Positions 1 to 9,114 are shown, counted from the stretch's first letter. The stretch is 64,000 nucleotides of DNA from Pseudoalteromonas rhizosphaerae (GCF_902498845.1 NZ_CABVLM010000007.1:124001-188000), one strand, 5' to 3'. Notes: a model not told the origin generated them from the letters alone. Made by a program: numbers and translations.

Positions 1-153
1 AAGAGGCGACTTAGAGTTTTGGATCGCTCTTTTAACAGAGCGCGCAATTAGAGCACCAGCTATAACAATAGCCAACGCTAGAATCAGTTTATAACCTAGA
101 GTCATTATGGTTTCTGAATGATTTTGCCAAAACACTAATAACTTATCTTTCAC
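1..153 (-). CDS. MscS-family mechanosensitive channel, N-terminal part (cut by window edge)
   Basis: A GTG-initiated frame runs leftwards off the window edge and gives 51 residues. After a polar start there is one hydrophobic segment (about residues 20-37) followed directly by a basic stretch (RSVKRAIQ). This matches the first membrane segment of MscS-type channels, where an ALAI-IIG-IIAR pattern precedes a basic loop. A GGAA sequence lies about 9 bases before the GTG. An internal ATG at codon 17 is a less likely start. The pore helix and beta domain would lie outside the window, so the family call rests only on this first helix. Confidence 0.6.
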   Translation of the reverse strand, partial: MKDKLLVFWQNHSETIMTLGYKLILALAIVIAGALIARSVKRAIQNSKSPL

Positions 154-499
154 TGTTTATTTCCACTAAGTAATTGCTGCAATTGAGCAAGGTTTAACAT
201 AGCTTACACAAGGTTAAAACCATATTGTTATAAGCCAATAAGTGTGAGCTGCTATAACCATTTGCGATTTGTAGCCTGCTAAAAAATAAGCTGGCCTCAA
301 AGCGAAACCGCGCGATTATATAGCATAATAAATATAAACCTAACTTTTTATTTTAATCTTTAAAAACAATTAAAAATCATATAGTTAAATCAATCCAGCA
401 AGTTGGTGTAATAAGCATTCAATGGAGGTTAATCCTTCACTGTTACCATCACCACTAAGAGTATCAAACCTAGTCTCAGATTTAATCGAGGAGCAAGTC
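154..499. other. Intergenic region, no gene seen
   Basis: About 350 AT-rich bases separate the divergent mscS-like and SDR genes. I see no convincing coding frame or RNA gene. The stretch should hold both promoters, but I could not pick -35/-10 pairs with confidence. The only clear signal is the GAGGAG ribosome binding site at about 488-493, which sets the start of the SDR gene. Confidence 0.5.
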
Positions 500-1180
500 A
501 TGAGTAAAGAAAAAGTTGTACTTATTACAGGCGCTTCCAGTGGTATTGGTGAAGCAACAGCAAAAACCTTAGTCGCAAACGGTCATAAAGTAATTTTGAC
601 CGCTCGCAGTGAAGACAAACTTAATGCGCTGGTTGAAGAGTTAGGGGCTGATAACGCATTAGCAGTTTGCGCAGATGCCACTGATTTTTCATCGCTTGAA
701 AACGTAGTTAATGCAGGTATAAAACACTTTGGCCGCCTTGATGTTGCATTTGCCAATGCCGGTATGGGTGTTCAAACGCCAGGTGTTGAAGAGGGCGATC
801 CTGAGCAATGGCAAACAATGATTGATATTAATATCAATGCACTGCTTTACACCGCAAAACTCACTCTGCCACACCTAAGAAAAACCACAGGACACTTTAT
901 TTTAACCAGTTCCGCCGCAGGACGTATTGCCCTTAAAGGCTCTGTTTATGGCGCAACAAAATGGTTTGCTTACGGTTTTGGGCAAAACTTAGCTGAAGAA
1001 ATGAAGCCATGGCAAGGACGCTGCACCACTATTGCCCCAGGCATGGTCAATACGCCTTTTTTTGATGAAGCAAAACCCGACAAACTCGACCCAAATGATG
1101 TAGCCGAGGCGGTACTATTTGCTATAGAGGCAAACCCACGTTGCAATATACGAGAGTTATTTTTGATGCCGAGTAATTAA
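500..1180 (+). CDS. Short-chain dehydrogenase/reductase (SDR) family oxidoreductase
   Basis: The protein has 226 residues and the classical SDR layout. The cofactor-binding motif TGASSGIG is at residues 10-17, NAG at 86-88, a serine pair at about 142-143, and the catalytic YxxxK at Tyr150 and Lys154. It should be a cytosolic NAD(P)-dependent oxidoreductase with a Rossmann fold. The substrate cannot be deduced; similar proteins are often annotated as serine or 3-hydroxy acid dehydrogenases. The start at 500 is chosen over an upstream in-frame ATG at 422 because GAGGAG lies 6 bases before it and the upstream extension resembles no SDR N-terminus. A terminator follows, so the gene is probably monocistronic. 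Confidence 0.88.
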   Translation: MSKEKVVLITGASSGIGEATAKTLVANGHKVILTARSEDKLNALVEELGADNALAVCADATDFSSLENVVNAGIKHFGRLDVAFANAGMGVQTPGVEEGDPEQWQTMIDININALLYTAKLTLPHLRKTTGHFILTSSAAGRIALKGSVYGATKWFAYGFGQNLAEEMKPWQGRCTTIAPGMVNTPFFDEAKPDKLDPNDVAEAVLFAIEANPRCNIRELFLMPSN

Positions 1181-1196
1181 CGGACTCGACAGTAAT

Positions 1197-1218
1197 AAAT
1201 GCCCTTAACAGGGCATTT
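1197..1218 (+). terminator. Rho-independent terminator-like hairpin after the SDR gene
   Basis: AAATGCCCT at 1197-1205 pairs with AGGGCATTT at 1210-1218 around a TAAC loop. The T tract is short, so it is a moderate terminator. It starts 16 bases after the SDR stop codon. Confidence 0.65.
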
Positions 1219-1238
1219 AATTTGATCCAAGCAGTAAA

Positions 1239-1406
1239 TTAATTACTGCAACTTAAACGCGCCTGTTTTAATCGGTTAATTGATGCGATAACTTGCGCAA
1301 TCGTACCATGATTGATCTCGATAACTTGCGACTCACTTAACGCATCTTTATTTTGCAGAGCATCAATAATTAAGCTGTACTGGTTTTTATACCTAAGTGG
1401 ATTCAT
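1239..1406 (-). CDS. Small hypothetical protein, 55 residues
   Basis: This short frame begins with an ATG at 1406-1404 that directly abuts the TAG stop (1409-1407) of the upstream membrane-protein gene, which suggests translational coupling. The product starts MNPLRYKNQYSLIIDALQ, is mostly helical by appearance, and ends in a basic segment followed by SCSN. No signal peptide or membrane segment is visible. I do not recognise a family; a small helix-turn-helix-like fold is possible but unsupported. It could also be a relic of a longer gene. The abutting start is the main argument for reality. Confidence 0.45.
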   Translation of the reverse strand: MNPLRYKNQYSLIIDALQNKDALSESQVIEINHGTIAQVIASINRLKQARLSCSN

Positions 1407-1943
1407 CTAGGCTGATTGCCGATAGTGATCAACAGCAAAACTAAATAAAACTTTGATCATAAAAAATAGACTCACCATCAAAAACCACGTTGGCAGCGAT
1501 AAGTAAATCAACAAAAAGATGCCATAACACATTAAGTTTGCAGCAATAAAACCCTGTATTGATTTACCATGTAACGCATTAACAACAGATGCTGCCACTA
1601 TCGTATATGCCCATATAAGCAGTGCAGTACCTAGTGGCTGTGAAAGTAACCACGCAATCACTATTATATGAACGTGAATGGCAATAAAAATCAGCCTATT
1701 TTTAGGACGCTTTGTGTAAAACTCATTGGTACCAAGAGTGAAATTAGCAATACATCCTGCTAATACGTCAGCAATTAATATAAAAGCTAAGATTGCTCGC
1801 CAATTATCGAGTTTAATCTCCGCAACCGAATAAATAACCCAACTGCCGACTAAAGCAAACAAAATAGTACCGGTGATCTCTAAAATCGATTGTTTTTCGC
1901 CAAACGCTTCATGCAAAAATTCAGGGGTTTTAAAATACTTCAT
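1407..1943 (-). CDS. Hypothetical multi-pass inner membrane protein
   Basis: The 178-residue product is dominated by hydrophobic segments: roughly residues 21-41, 48-66, 84-102, 104-121, 130-151 and 153-172. That suggests five or six membrane spans. No catalytic motif or known family signature was recognised. An AGGAAA sequence precedes the ATG at a suitable distance. The gene probably heads a two-gene unit with the abutting 55-residue frame downstream. Function unknown. Confidence 0.7.
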   Translation of the reverse strand: MKYFKTPEFLHEAFGEKQSILEITGTILFALVGSWVIYSVAEIKLDNWRAILAFILIADVLAGCIANFTLGTNEFYTKRPKNRLIFIAIHVHIIVIAWLLSQPLGTALLIWAYTIVAASVVNALHGKSIQGFIAANLMCYGIFLLIYLSLPTWFLMVSLFFMIKVLFSFAVDHYRQSA

Positions 1944-2072
1944 TGTTAAACATTTCCTTATTTAAATTAAATTTTTGAACAACGACTTTCCATGTTTTTA
2001 ACTATGCAAGTAGGTGACAAGATAAGCACCACTAGCAGCCAACGAAATAACATTATCTATATAGACACGCCA

Positions 2073-2489
2073 TTAATTAAAAAAACACCGTAAAGGTAGC
2101 AAGATATGCTCAGGGATCTGATCAGAGATCACATACTTTTTTGCATCAACTGTGACTTCAAATAAAAGATACTCTGAATTTCTACCAATATAACGCTCAC
2201 CTATATTTGGCGTTATCTTATATATATTTCCTGTAAGAGTAAGCTGACTAGAGGCTGATATCTTTTCAAACCCGCCGTAAGGGCTGAGATGACCCTCTAC
2301 GTTGTGATCTTTTAAGTAGTCGTTTCGAGGATGGCCACCCCATATAGGTTCGACACGAATTTCACTACTTTGAAATAATTTATTTGCTTGATAATGAATG
2401 GGCTCAAAGCACTGCTTCTCTATTTTAATATCACTGCAACCACTGATAGATATCACAGCAAGTATTGTAATATACTCAATGTATTGCAT
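2073..2489 (-). CDS. Hypothetical lipoprotein
   Basis: The product of 138 residues begins with a short hydrophobic stretch ending in ISGC, which fits a lipobox with Cys18 as the lipidated residue. It should be anchored to a membrane on the periplasmic side. The start at 2489 is preferred to an ATG eight codons upstream because AAGGAA lies about 10 bases before it and the upstream ATG has no binding site. The mature part has no recognised domain. Nothing in the neighbourhood indicates a role. Confidence 0.6.
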   Translation of the reverse strand: MQYIEYITILAVISISGCSDIKIEKQCFEPIHYQANKLFQSSEIRVEPIWGGHPRNDYLKDHNVEGHLSPYGGFEKISASSQLTLTGNIYKITPNIGERYIGRNSEYLLFEVTVDAKKYVISDQIPEHILLPLRCFFN

Positions 2490-2768
2490 ATCAACGTATT
2501 CCTTTACATACACTTGGATCTAGCTATTGGCAGCACTGCAATGCTAGCATTTTTATAACCCACATTTGGGTAAGTTATTTGCTTGAGTAACGAAAGTATT
2601 TTTATGTAGCAATAAGTCTAGCATTGATGAATTAATAATCTAATAAATACAACGAGTCTCTCTGTATAGCATTTGATTATTTTCTGTATAGTCACTTTTT
2701 ATTATACGAGTCTAGATGCTACTATCTGATAACTATAGACATTAAAACAACCTTTACAGGGCTTAAAA

Positions 2769-4361
2769 ATGGTATTGCGTTCTCTTAAATCTCTGCTTTT
2801 TATTCCATCACTGATCGCTACTATTTTTATTGTACAAGCTTGCTCCGAGCCCTCCCAAAATACCATTGCTGATGTAACTGGCGGCAAAATTCAAGGTACT
2901 GATTCGGGCAAAGTGATTTCTTTTAAAGGGATCCCTTTTGCTGCTCCGCCGGTAAATGATAAGCGCTGGCGCGCACCGCAACCAGTAACTCACTGGCAAG
3001 GTATAAAAAGTACTACCGAATTCGCAGCCGATTGCATGCAAAAACCATTTGCTGGCGATGCTGCACCACTGGGAACCCCACCAGCTGAAGATTGTTTATA
3101 TTTGAATGTGTTTAAGCCTGCAAAACAGAGTAAACAGCCTTACCCAGTAGTGGTGTGGATTTATGGGGGTGGCTTTGTCAATGGCGGTTCATCTCCTGGT
3201 GTGTATTCCGGTGAAAGTTTTGCAAAGCAAGGTGTGGTGTTTGTCAGCTTTAATTATCGACTTGGCCGGTTTGGTTTTTTTGCTCATCCAGCACTGAGTA
3301 GCTTTGAAAATGATGCTCTTGGCAATTATGCCTTCATGGATCAAATTGCAGCATTAAACTGGGTCAAAAGTAACATCAGCCAATTTGGTGGTGATCCTCA
3401 GCAAGTCACACTGATGGGCGAATCTGCGGGCGGTAAGTCGGTGCATGCAATGATGCAAACCTCTGCTGCACAAGGATTATTCAATAAAGCTATTATTATG
3501 TCTGGTGGTGGCAGAGAGCTTTTTAATCAACTGCCACTAACCAGTGATAATAAAAATATCCTATCAGCTGAGCAAGTGGGAGTTAACTTTGCAGCTCAGC
3601 ACGGTATAACAGGCGATAATAAAGCAGCATTAAACGCACTGCGTGCGCTAAGCGCCGAGCAGCTTGTTGATGGCCTTAACTTAGCAAATATGACCCCTTC
3701 CCCAGAAGCGCCCACCTATGTAGGCGGGCCCATTTTAGACGGTATATTAGTTAGTTCATCGACCGAAGAAGCATTCAACGAAGGTAACTTTAGCCATGTT
3801 CCCACTATGGTTGGCACCACAGATAAAGATATTGGCTTTGCAATTTACAGCACAAAGGAAGCATTATTTAAAAGTTTTGGCTCACGCGCTGAGCAAGCCC
3901 AACAAGCTTATGACAGTAAAGGCAACACAGATCTCGCAATACTTAATTATGAAACTGGTCAAGACCTCTTAATGCAAGAACCTACTCGTTTTGTTGCTCA
4001 ACAAGTGAGTAAATTTTCACAGCCCGCGTTTATTTACCGATTTGGCTATGTAGCACAAACAGTTACTGCACAAGGCGCAGCGCACGCGACTGAAATACCT
4101 TACTTTTTCAATACAGTAACAACTAAGTATGGCCATATTACCACCGAGCAAGACAAACAAACGGCTAAAACAATGCATCGTTACGTTACTAATTTTATTA
4201 AATACGGCACACCCAATGGGCCGGGGTTATCTGCTTGGCGCGCATTTAAAGAAGATGAGCGCTATATCCTACAACTGAATAAACAAGGTACCGCGACTTT
4301 TTCACCAGATCCTCTTGAAGCTCGTCTTGATGTAACACAAGCTAAAGCCTCAATAAAATAG
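2769..4361 (+). CDS. Carboxylesterase, type B family, lipoprotein
   Basis: A 530-residue alpha/beta-hydrolase of the carboxylesterase type B (cholinesterase-like) family. Visible hallmarks are EDCLYLNVF near residue 107, the oxyanion-hole stretch GGGF at 133-136, the nucleophile elbow GESAGG with Ser219, an acidic residue in GTTDKD (Asp354 is the likely triad acid) and His439 in AAHATE. The N-terminus has a hydrophobic segment ending in VQAC (Cys25), a lipobox, so the enzyme is predicted to be a membrane-anchored periplasmic or surface esterase. It would hydrolyse carboxylic esters; the natural substrate is unknown. The length matches the family. It faces the response-regulator gene convergently. 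Confidence 0.92.
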   Translation: MVLRSLKSLLFIPSLIATIFIVQACSEPSQNTIADVTGGKIQGTDSGKVISFKGIPFAAPPVNDKRWRAPQPVTHWQGIKSTTEFAADCMQKPFAGDAAPLGTPPAEDCLYLNVFKPAKQSKQPYPVVVWIYGGGFVNGGSSPGVYSGESFAKQGVVFVSFNYRLGRFGFFAHPALSSFENDALGNYAFMDQIAALNWVKSNISQFGGDPQQVTLMGESAGGKSVHAMMQTSAAQGLFNKAIIMSGGGRELFNQLPLTSDNKNILSAEQVGVNFAAQHGITGDNKAALNALRALSAEQLVDGLNLANMTPSPEAPTYVGGPILDGILVSSSTEEAFNEGNFSHVPTMVGTTDKDIGFAIYSTKEALFKSFGSRAEQAQQAYDSKGNTDLAILNYETGQDLLMQEPTRFVAQQVSKFSQPAFIYRFGYVAQTVTAQGAAHATEIPYFFNTVTTKYGHITTEQDKQTAKTMHRYVTNFIKYGTPNGPGLSAWRAFKEDERYILQLNKQGTATFSPDPLEARLDVTQAKASIK

Positions 4362-4405
4362 TGTTGAAGTAACTCAGCTTGCTATTAAGTCATTTAGGTG
4401 AATAT

Positions 4406-5203
4406 CTAAGACATTATTTTAAATAGTAGCTCTCTTACTGTGGCTGGTTCAAATGGCTTGTCACATATGGCATCTACACCAGCTTGAGCAATATTAGCTA
4501 AATGAGTGTCGTTTGCCTCAGAACTCACCATCAAAATAGGAATATGCGAGTAAGCATTCGAGCTTCTTACGGTCTCCGTTAGCTCTTTGCCATCCATTTC
4601 TGGCATATTGTAATCAGTAACAATTAGATCAAATGATTGGGTGTTAAGGTGTTCAATCGCTTGTTTACCATTTTCGGCTTCTACAGGCGTCGGTATTCCC
4701 ATTCCAGCCAAGACCCTAATAATATGCTTACGAGCAAAACGACTGTCATCAACCACAAGTACACGCAATAGCGTTACATCAAAATGCTCTAACTCAACTT
4801 CTTCTTCAGTGATGATATCTAATGTTGCCCTTAACGCTCGCGTAATTGCCTCAGCACTAAATGGCTTTGGTAAAATAGCTAATACTCCTGACTGCCTTAA
4901 CTGTTCAAGATAGGTTTTATTGCGCTCCGTCGATACCAGCATAAAAGCTTGATGCTCAATACCAGAGGTCACTCTGATTTTTTGCAATAAAGAGTCAGCG
5001 CTACCGTCAGAAAAATACATGCTGCTAATAATCAAATCCGGCTGATAATTCTCCAGCATTGTTAACGTTTGCGCTTGAGAAGTAGCAGTTTCAATTTGTG
5101 ACACACCGCATTGAGTAAGTGACTTTATAATAAGCTTTTGCTGAACATCTGAAGGCTCTACTAATAATATTGATAAATTGGCTATTGCTGTTAAATCTTT
5201 CAT
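4406..5203 (-). CDS. Response regulator with two receiver domains, the first lacking its phospho-acceptor
   Basis: The 265-residue protein has two CheY-like receiver domains and no output domain. Receiver 1 (about residues 10-125) keeps Glu16 and the KPF lysine (Lys113), but the phosphorylatable aspartate is replaced by Ser61 in DLIISSM. Receiver 2 (about 146-265) is complete: Asp152/Asp153, Asp197 in VTDYNMP, Ser227 and Lys249 in DKPF. Only the second half should therefore be phosphorylated. Receiver-only proteins usually act through protein contacts, for example with chemotaxis or cyclic-di-GMP components. The gene follows the SIR2-family gene by 25 bases, with GAAGAGA before its ATG, and may share an operon with the upstream GGDEF gene. 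Confidence 0.88.
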   Translation of the reverse strand: MKDLTAIANLSILLVEPSDVQQKLIIKSLTQCGVSQIETATSQAQTLTMLENYQPDLIISSMYFSDGSADSLLQKIRVTSGIEHQAFMLVSTERNKTYLEQLRQSGVLAILPKPFSAEAITRALRATLDIITEEEVELEHFDVTLLRVLVVDDSRFARKHIIRVLAGMGIPTPVEAENGKQAIEHLNTQSFDLIVTDYNMPEMDGKELTETVRSSNAYSHIPILMVSSEANDTHLANIAQAGVDAICDKPFEPATVRELLFKIMS

Positions 5204-5228
5204 TTAAATCTCTTCAGTGTTGCTATGT

Positions 5229-5945
5229 TTAGTTACGTTGAATATAGTCTAATGCAGTCATTTTATGATAACTCACATTACTATACATAACATGCGCAGG
5301 TTCTGGATCAACGATTTCGATTGGGATATCGTAATTGCGTGCCACTTCTAACGCCATTTGGGTAATATTGACGCTAAACGAAGTGCCAATAAAAACGATT
5401 TTATCGGCATCAAGCATCCGCTGTTGTGCTTCGCTAATACGATAAAGTTCAGTGTAATATTCATCAAATAGCAACACAAAAGGCTTTAAAGATTGATCCA
5501 CCACTGGCTGCTGGTTTTCGATGTTAAACAGCTCAAGCAGTGACTCATGTAAGCGGCTTTCGTCTACATTATCCCACGGTGTCGTATGCGCTTTCACATC
5601 ATCGCCTTGATGATGAAACAAAGTCATTTGATCAAGCCGGCCATGAATGGCGATATAGTTTTTATTGCCTGCTTTACCATCTAGCCCGTCAATATTTTGT
5701 GTGATCAGGTTTTTATCGCTCAACCACTGATGAACTTCGTTAGGACCATGGTTGCGATAAGTAGCAAAGCGATGATAATACCAAGCTAAAAACTCCCGTG
5801 GGTTGTTTTCATACATAGCACGCGTAGCCATTTCCATTGGCGTATAGTTTTTACTACCAATAGTCCAAAACCCATCTTCACCTCGAAAGGTAGGAATGCC
5901 GCTGGCGGCACTCACACCAGCTCCGGTTATATATAATGTATTCAT
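5229..5945 (-). CDS. SIR2-family NAD-dependent protein deacylase-like, no zinc cysteines
   Basis: The 238-residue product carries the sirtuin NAD-binding signature GAGVSAASGIPTFRG (residues 8-22), QNID at 83-86 and the catalytic histidine in AIHGRLD (His101). Canonical sirtuins have two CxxC pairs holding a structural zinc after that histidine. None is present here, so this is a divergent, zinc-less member and deacylase activity is less certain. The start at 5945 is chosen because GGGA lies 6 bases upstream; an alternative ATG at 5972 would overlap the preceding gene. It lies 17 bases after the GGDEF gene and 25 before the two-receiver gene, all on one strand. Confidence 0.82.
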   Translation of the reverse strand: MNTLYITGAGVSAASGIPTFRGEDGFWTIGSKNYTPMEMATRAMYENNPREFLAWYYHRFATYRNHGPNEVHQWLSDKNLITQNIDGLDGKAGNKNYIAIHGRLDQMTLFHHQGDDVKAHTTPWDNVDESRLHESLLELFNIENQQPVVDQSLKPFVLLFDEYYTELYRISEAQQRMLDADKIVFIGTSFSVNITQMALEVARNYDIPIEIVDPEPAHVMYSNVSYHKMTALDYIQRN

Positions 5946-5962
5946 AGCGTTCCCAATAAGCG

Positions 5963-6976
5963 CTAAACACACGTTTGATTTTTGCCTTGCTTCTTTGCTT
6001 GATAAAGCAATTCATCCGCTTTGTGCATCGCTTTATCAATTGGCACATCCGCAGTTAGTTTACTGATCCCCATGCTCACTGTAACAGCCAGCTGGTTTAC
6101 ACCAATAATATCTAAACGATTTTGTGATAAAGCATGATGAATATCGTTGGCAAATTGTGTCGCTTGTTGTTTATTTTTATGACGTAGAAAAAATAAAAAC
6201 TCTTCACCGCCCCAGCGCGCCACCATATCATTTTCACTTAACTGAGCAACAAATAAATCAGCAAGGTGTTTTAGCACTTCATCGCCAACTGAGTGACCAT
6301 ATTGATCATTAATATCCTTAAAATTATCTACATCCGCAATGATAATACTCCCAGTTTGCAGCTGCGCTTCGAATTGCTCGAGCTCTTCCATAGCATAACG
6401 TCGATTGGGCAGGTTTGTTAAAGGGTCGCGAGTCGCTAAATATTCATTTTTTTGAACAAGTTCAATCAAACGGTGGCTATACATTTGCCGAAAATATTCA
6501 TAAAAGCCACTCAACAGAGCAACAATAATAAAAGAAGCAATAATACGAATTGGAAAATAAGCCGAGTAACCGCTGTAAAATTTAAAGTAGCTCGATAAAT
6601 AAAAGGCGCCAGTTACGCAAATTACAAAAATAATTAAATCAATGATTCCCCGTTTAAAACCACGCACAAAAAAGGTTACCGGAGATACAATAAAAATCCA
6701 AATCGGCCCAGTACCATGGCTCCCTCCTGTAAGTACTAAATAAATCATTAAAGCATATAAAGTATACAAAACAATTAAAGAGGAAATCTCGACTCTATCA
6801 CCAAGGCAAAAAGGGGAAGCAAATAAAATAGATGAGCCTAATAGAGGGTAAACCAAAGTAGATTGATTATTAAACAAAGCGATTATTGCCATACAAAGCG
6901 TTGTCAACGTACCTATTACGGAAAAGAACCTAATAATAAGTTTTCGTTCGGCCATATCGGAATAGCTAATCATCAA
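5963..6976 (-). CDS. Membrane-bound GGDEF-domain diguanylate cyclase
   Basis: The 337-residue protein has an N-terminal half with about six hydrophobic segments (residues 14-160) and a C-terminal GGDEF domain starting near DPLTNLPNRR (residue 184). The active-site signature is GGEEF at 256-260, one of the two active forms, so it should condense two GTP to cyclic-di-GMP at the inner membrane. The inhibitory I-site RxxD is not conserved (SEND occupies that place), so product feedback may be absent. Two or three closely spaced ATGs leave the exact start uncertain. It is the first gene of a likely three-gene signalling unit. Confidence 0.9.
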   Translation of the reverse strand: MMISYSDMAERKLIIRFFSVIGTLTTLCMAIIALFNNQSTLVYPLLGSSILFASPFCLGDRVEISSLIVLYTLYALMIYLVLTGGSHGTGPIWIFIVSPVTFFVRGFKRGIIDLIIFVICVTGAFYLSSYFKFYSGYSAYFPIRIIASFIIVALLSGFYEYFRQMYSHRLIELVQKNEYLATRDPLTNLPNRRYAMEELEQFEAQLQTGSIIIADVDNFKDINDQYGHSVGDEVLKHLADLFVAQLSENDMVARWGGEEFLFFLRHKNKQQATQFANDIHHALSQNRLDIIGVNQLAVTVSMGISKLTADVPIDKAMHKADELLYQAKKQGKNQTCV

Positions 6977-7356
6977 TACAATGCATCACTTATCAATAGT
7001 AAAGGCAATCTTTGCATGCAAAAACTGATTGTAAGATTGCACTAAAATTAAAATAATTAATCAGTTACCAGTTCAAATATAGTCTAGACATGAGATCATT
7101 GTAAAAGTGAAAGTAATAAATAGTTGCTAAAAGTAAGCTTACACGCGAATAACATCCTGGTATTACTAAGCTGAGCAAATAGGTTTTGCCATATCATTGC
7201 TGCAAAAAATCGGCTGCTCATTAGCAATAACCTTTAGATTTAGCTTTACCTAAGTTGCAAAAGGCTCAGGTAAAGCTGGTTAATGCAAAGGATAAAAGTG
7301 GGTTCAAAAGTATCATTAAATAATCATACTTTATTTGTAAGCCCTGCGAAAAACCC
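6977..7356. other. Intergenic region with an inverted repeat
   Basis: No coding frame is convincing here. The one clear structure is a perfect 10-base inverted repeat, AGCTTTACCT at 7242-7251 and AGGTAAAGCT at 7268-7277, with a 16-base loop. There is no T run on either side, so it is a weak terminator candidate at best. The stretch at 6977-7100 should hold the GGDEF-gene promoter. Confidence 0.45.
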
Positions 7357-7986
7357 TTAATAAGCGACGCTCATACGTTGATTAATATGCGCGGCATTTT
7401 GCACTTCATCCAGCATAGCAATCGCGTAATCAGTCACTGATATTTTGCTTTCACCTTGTTCATTAGTAAAAAATGCATCGCCACCAATACGATACGGACC
7501 TTCACTTGCGCCGGGGTAAATAACCGCGGCAGGGCTTACAAACGTCCATTGTGTGGTTGTGTTTGTTGCTTTAAATACACTGAGAGCCTCACCTTGCGCC
7601 AACGCTTCATCTTTATATTCAGCAGGAAAGTCCGGCGATGACACTAACGTAACACCAGGCGCAACTTCTAAACTACCTGCACCACCAACCCACAGTAAAC
7701 GAGTACTGCTACCTGACAGTGCAGTTAATAAACGCTTGGCCGTTTGCGCAACTAATTCATGGTTACCCGCTGCACGTCCACCGATTGAGGCAATCACCAC
7801 ATCAGCGTTCGTTAATACTTCTGCAATGTCATTTTGAGATTGTAAGTCAAACTCTTCTACCGCTGTACCGTCAGTCACCTTATCCGCATCACGAACAACC
7901 GCCGTCACATTGTGACCATTAGCTTTTGCCTGCGCCATGATGTGGCTACCAATCCAACCTGTTGCGCCTAAAATAGTAATATTCAT
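7357..7986 (-). CDS. NAD(P)-binding oxidoreductase, NmrA/YwnB-like atypical SDR
   Basis: The 209-residue protein opens with the Rossmann motif ILGATGWIGSHIM, the atypical SDR pattern GATGxxG, and has no classical YxxxK. Proteins of this size and pattern belong to the NAD(P)H-binding NmrA/YwnB-like group, often quinone or flavin reductase homologues or redox sensors. It is transcribed divergently from a LysR regulator 114 bases away, the usual arrangement of a LysR protein and its target. A stress-response or detoxifying reductase role is an inference only. Confidence 0.82.
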   Translation of the reverse strand: MNITILGATGWIGSHIMAQAKANGHNVTAVVRDADKVTDGTAVEEFDLQSQNDIAEVLTNADVVIASIGGRAAGNHELVAQTAKRLLTALSGSSTRLLWVGGAGSLEVAPGVTLVSSPDFPAEYKDEALAQGEALSVFKATNTTTQWTFVSPAAVIYPGASEGPYRIGGDAFFTNEQGESKISVTDYAIAMLDEVQNAAHINQRMSVAY

Positions 7987-8100
7987 GTCTGTATCCTTAA
8001 AGAAGTATTAATCATCTGAGTTGATGTAATCAGTTTACTTGCTCATTAATTGATGATAAATAAACCTTATAGATACACATTAGTTCACCTTAGGATGATA

Positions 8101-8985
8101 ATGGATAAGATAACTGCAATCCAAAGCTTTGTTGAAGTCGCCCGCAGTGGCAGCTTTACAAAAGCAGCTGCTCACTTAGAGCTCAGCCGCTTACAAGTCA
8201 CTCGCCACGTACAAGACATTGAGCAGTGGCTGAGCTTGCGATTATTTCACCGCACCACCCGTAAAGTCAGCTTAACCAATCAGGGCGAAGAAGCGCTTGC
8301 CTACTGTAAGCAAATACTCAGCACCGTATTGGATTTACAAAGTAGAGCACATAACCATAATAACGAGCTGGTTGGTACCATTAGAGTCGCAGCCCCTATT
8401 GGACTTGGCCAAAATCTGTTGTTTGATGCAATTGAAGAATTTGTTGCTATACACCCAAATACTCATTTTCAGCTAGTACTCTCAGATCGGTTATCACAAC
8501 TGGTTGATGAGCGAGTAGATATAGCACTGCGCTATACTCATGAGCCTGATGAGCAATTAATTGCGCGTAAGCTTATGTATATCAATACGGCTATTTGCGC
8601 CTCCCCAACTTATTTGGCGAACAACAGTCCAATCACTAAACCGCAAGATTTATTGCAACACAATTGTTTAGTGCATAGCGGTAGTTCAACATGGCATATT
8701 ATTAGTGATAACGAGGATGAAAAAGTCACCGTAAAAGGCAGTATTAATGCTAATGATATGTCTGTGCTACTAAAAGCAGCAATCAAAGGAATGGGGATCG
8801 CAAATTTGCCGTGTGACTTGGCAAATCGCTATTTAGAGCAAGGTAAACTGGTTAAAGTGAATCCATCTTTTTCATCACCTGGCCAGCATTTATGGGCTGT
8901 GTATTTATCTCGTCATTATCAACAAAATGTGGTCAGAGCGTTTATTGATTTTTTAGCGCTGCGATGGCAACAGGATATCCTATAA
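8101..8985 (+). CDS. LysR-family transcriptional regulator
   Basis: The 294-residue product begins MDKITAIQSFVEVARSGSF and has the N-terminal winged helix-turn-helix (SFTKAAAHLELSRLQVTRHVQDIE, split over about residues 17-40) followed by an effector-binding domain of two alpha/beta subdomains. Length and layout are standard. The start at 8101 is preferred over ATGs at 8050 and 8095 because it begins at the conserved MDKI and has AGGA at a usable distance. It is divergent from the NmrA-like reductase gene, so it probably controls that gene and itself. The effector is unknown. Confidence 0.9.
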   Translation: MDKITAIQSFVEVARSGSFTKAAAHLELSRLQVTRHVQDIEQWLSLRLFHRTTRKVSLTNQGEEALAYCKQILSTVLDLQSRAHNHNNELVGTIRVAAPIGLGQNLLFDAIEEFVAIHPNTHFQLVLSDRLSQLVDERVDIALRYTHEPDEQLIARKLMYINTAICASPTYLANNSPITKPQDLLQHNCLVHSGSSTWHIISDNEDEKVTVKGSINANDMSVLLKAAIKGMGIANLPCDLANRYLEQGKLVKVNPSFSSPGQHLWAVYLSRHYQQNVVRAFIDFLALRWQQDIL

Positions 8986-9114
8986 AATGACAGTGTAGTA
9001 TTAGAATATTACCCGTTACTGGTTAGTGTATGTTTTACTAGGAGCTCATTGCATTAGAGTGCGCTTAATCTCCACTCTGATACGTTTACGCACAATTAAT
9101 ATCTGGAGCAGAAC

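Noticed and set aside
422..499. Upstream extension of the SDR gene from the ATG at 422
   Set aside because: The extra 26 residues match no SDR N-terminus, and the ATG at 500 has a strong binding site.
7242..7277. 10-base inverted repeat as a terminator
   Set aside because: No T run follows on either strand and it lies 80 bases or more from either gene end.
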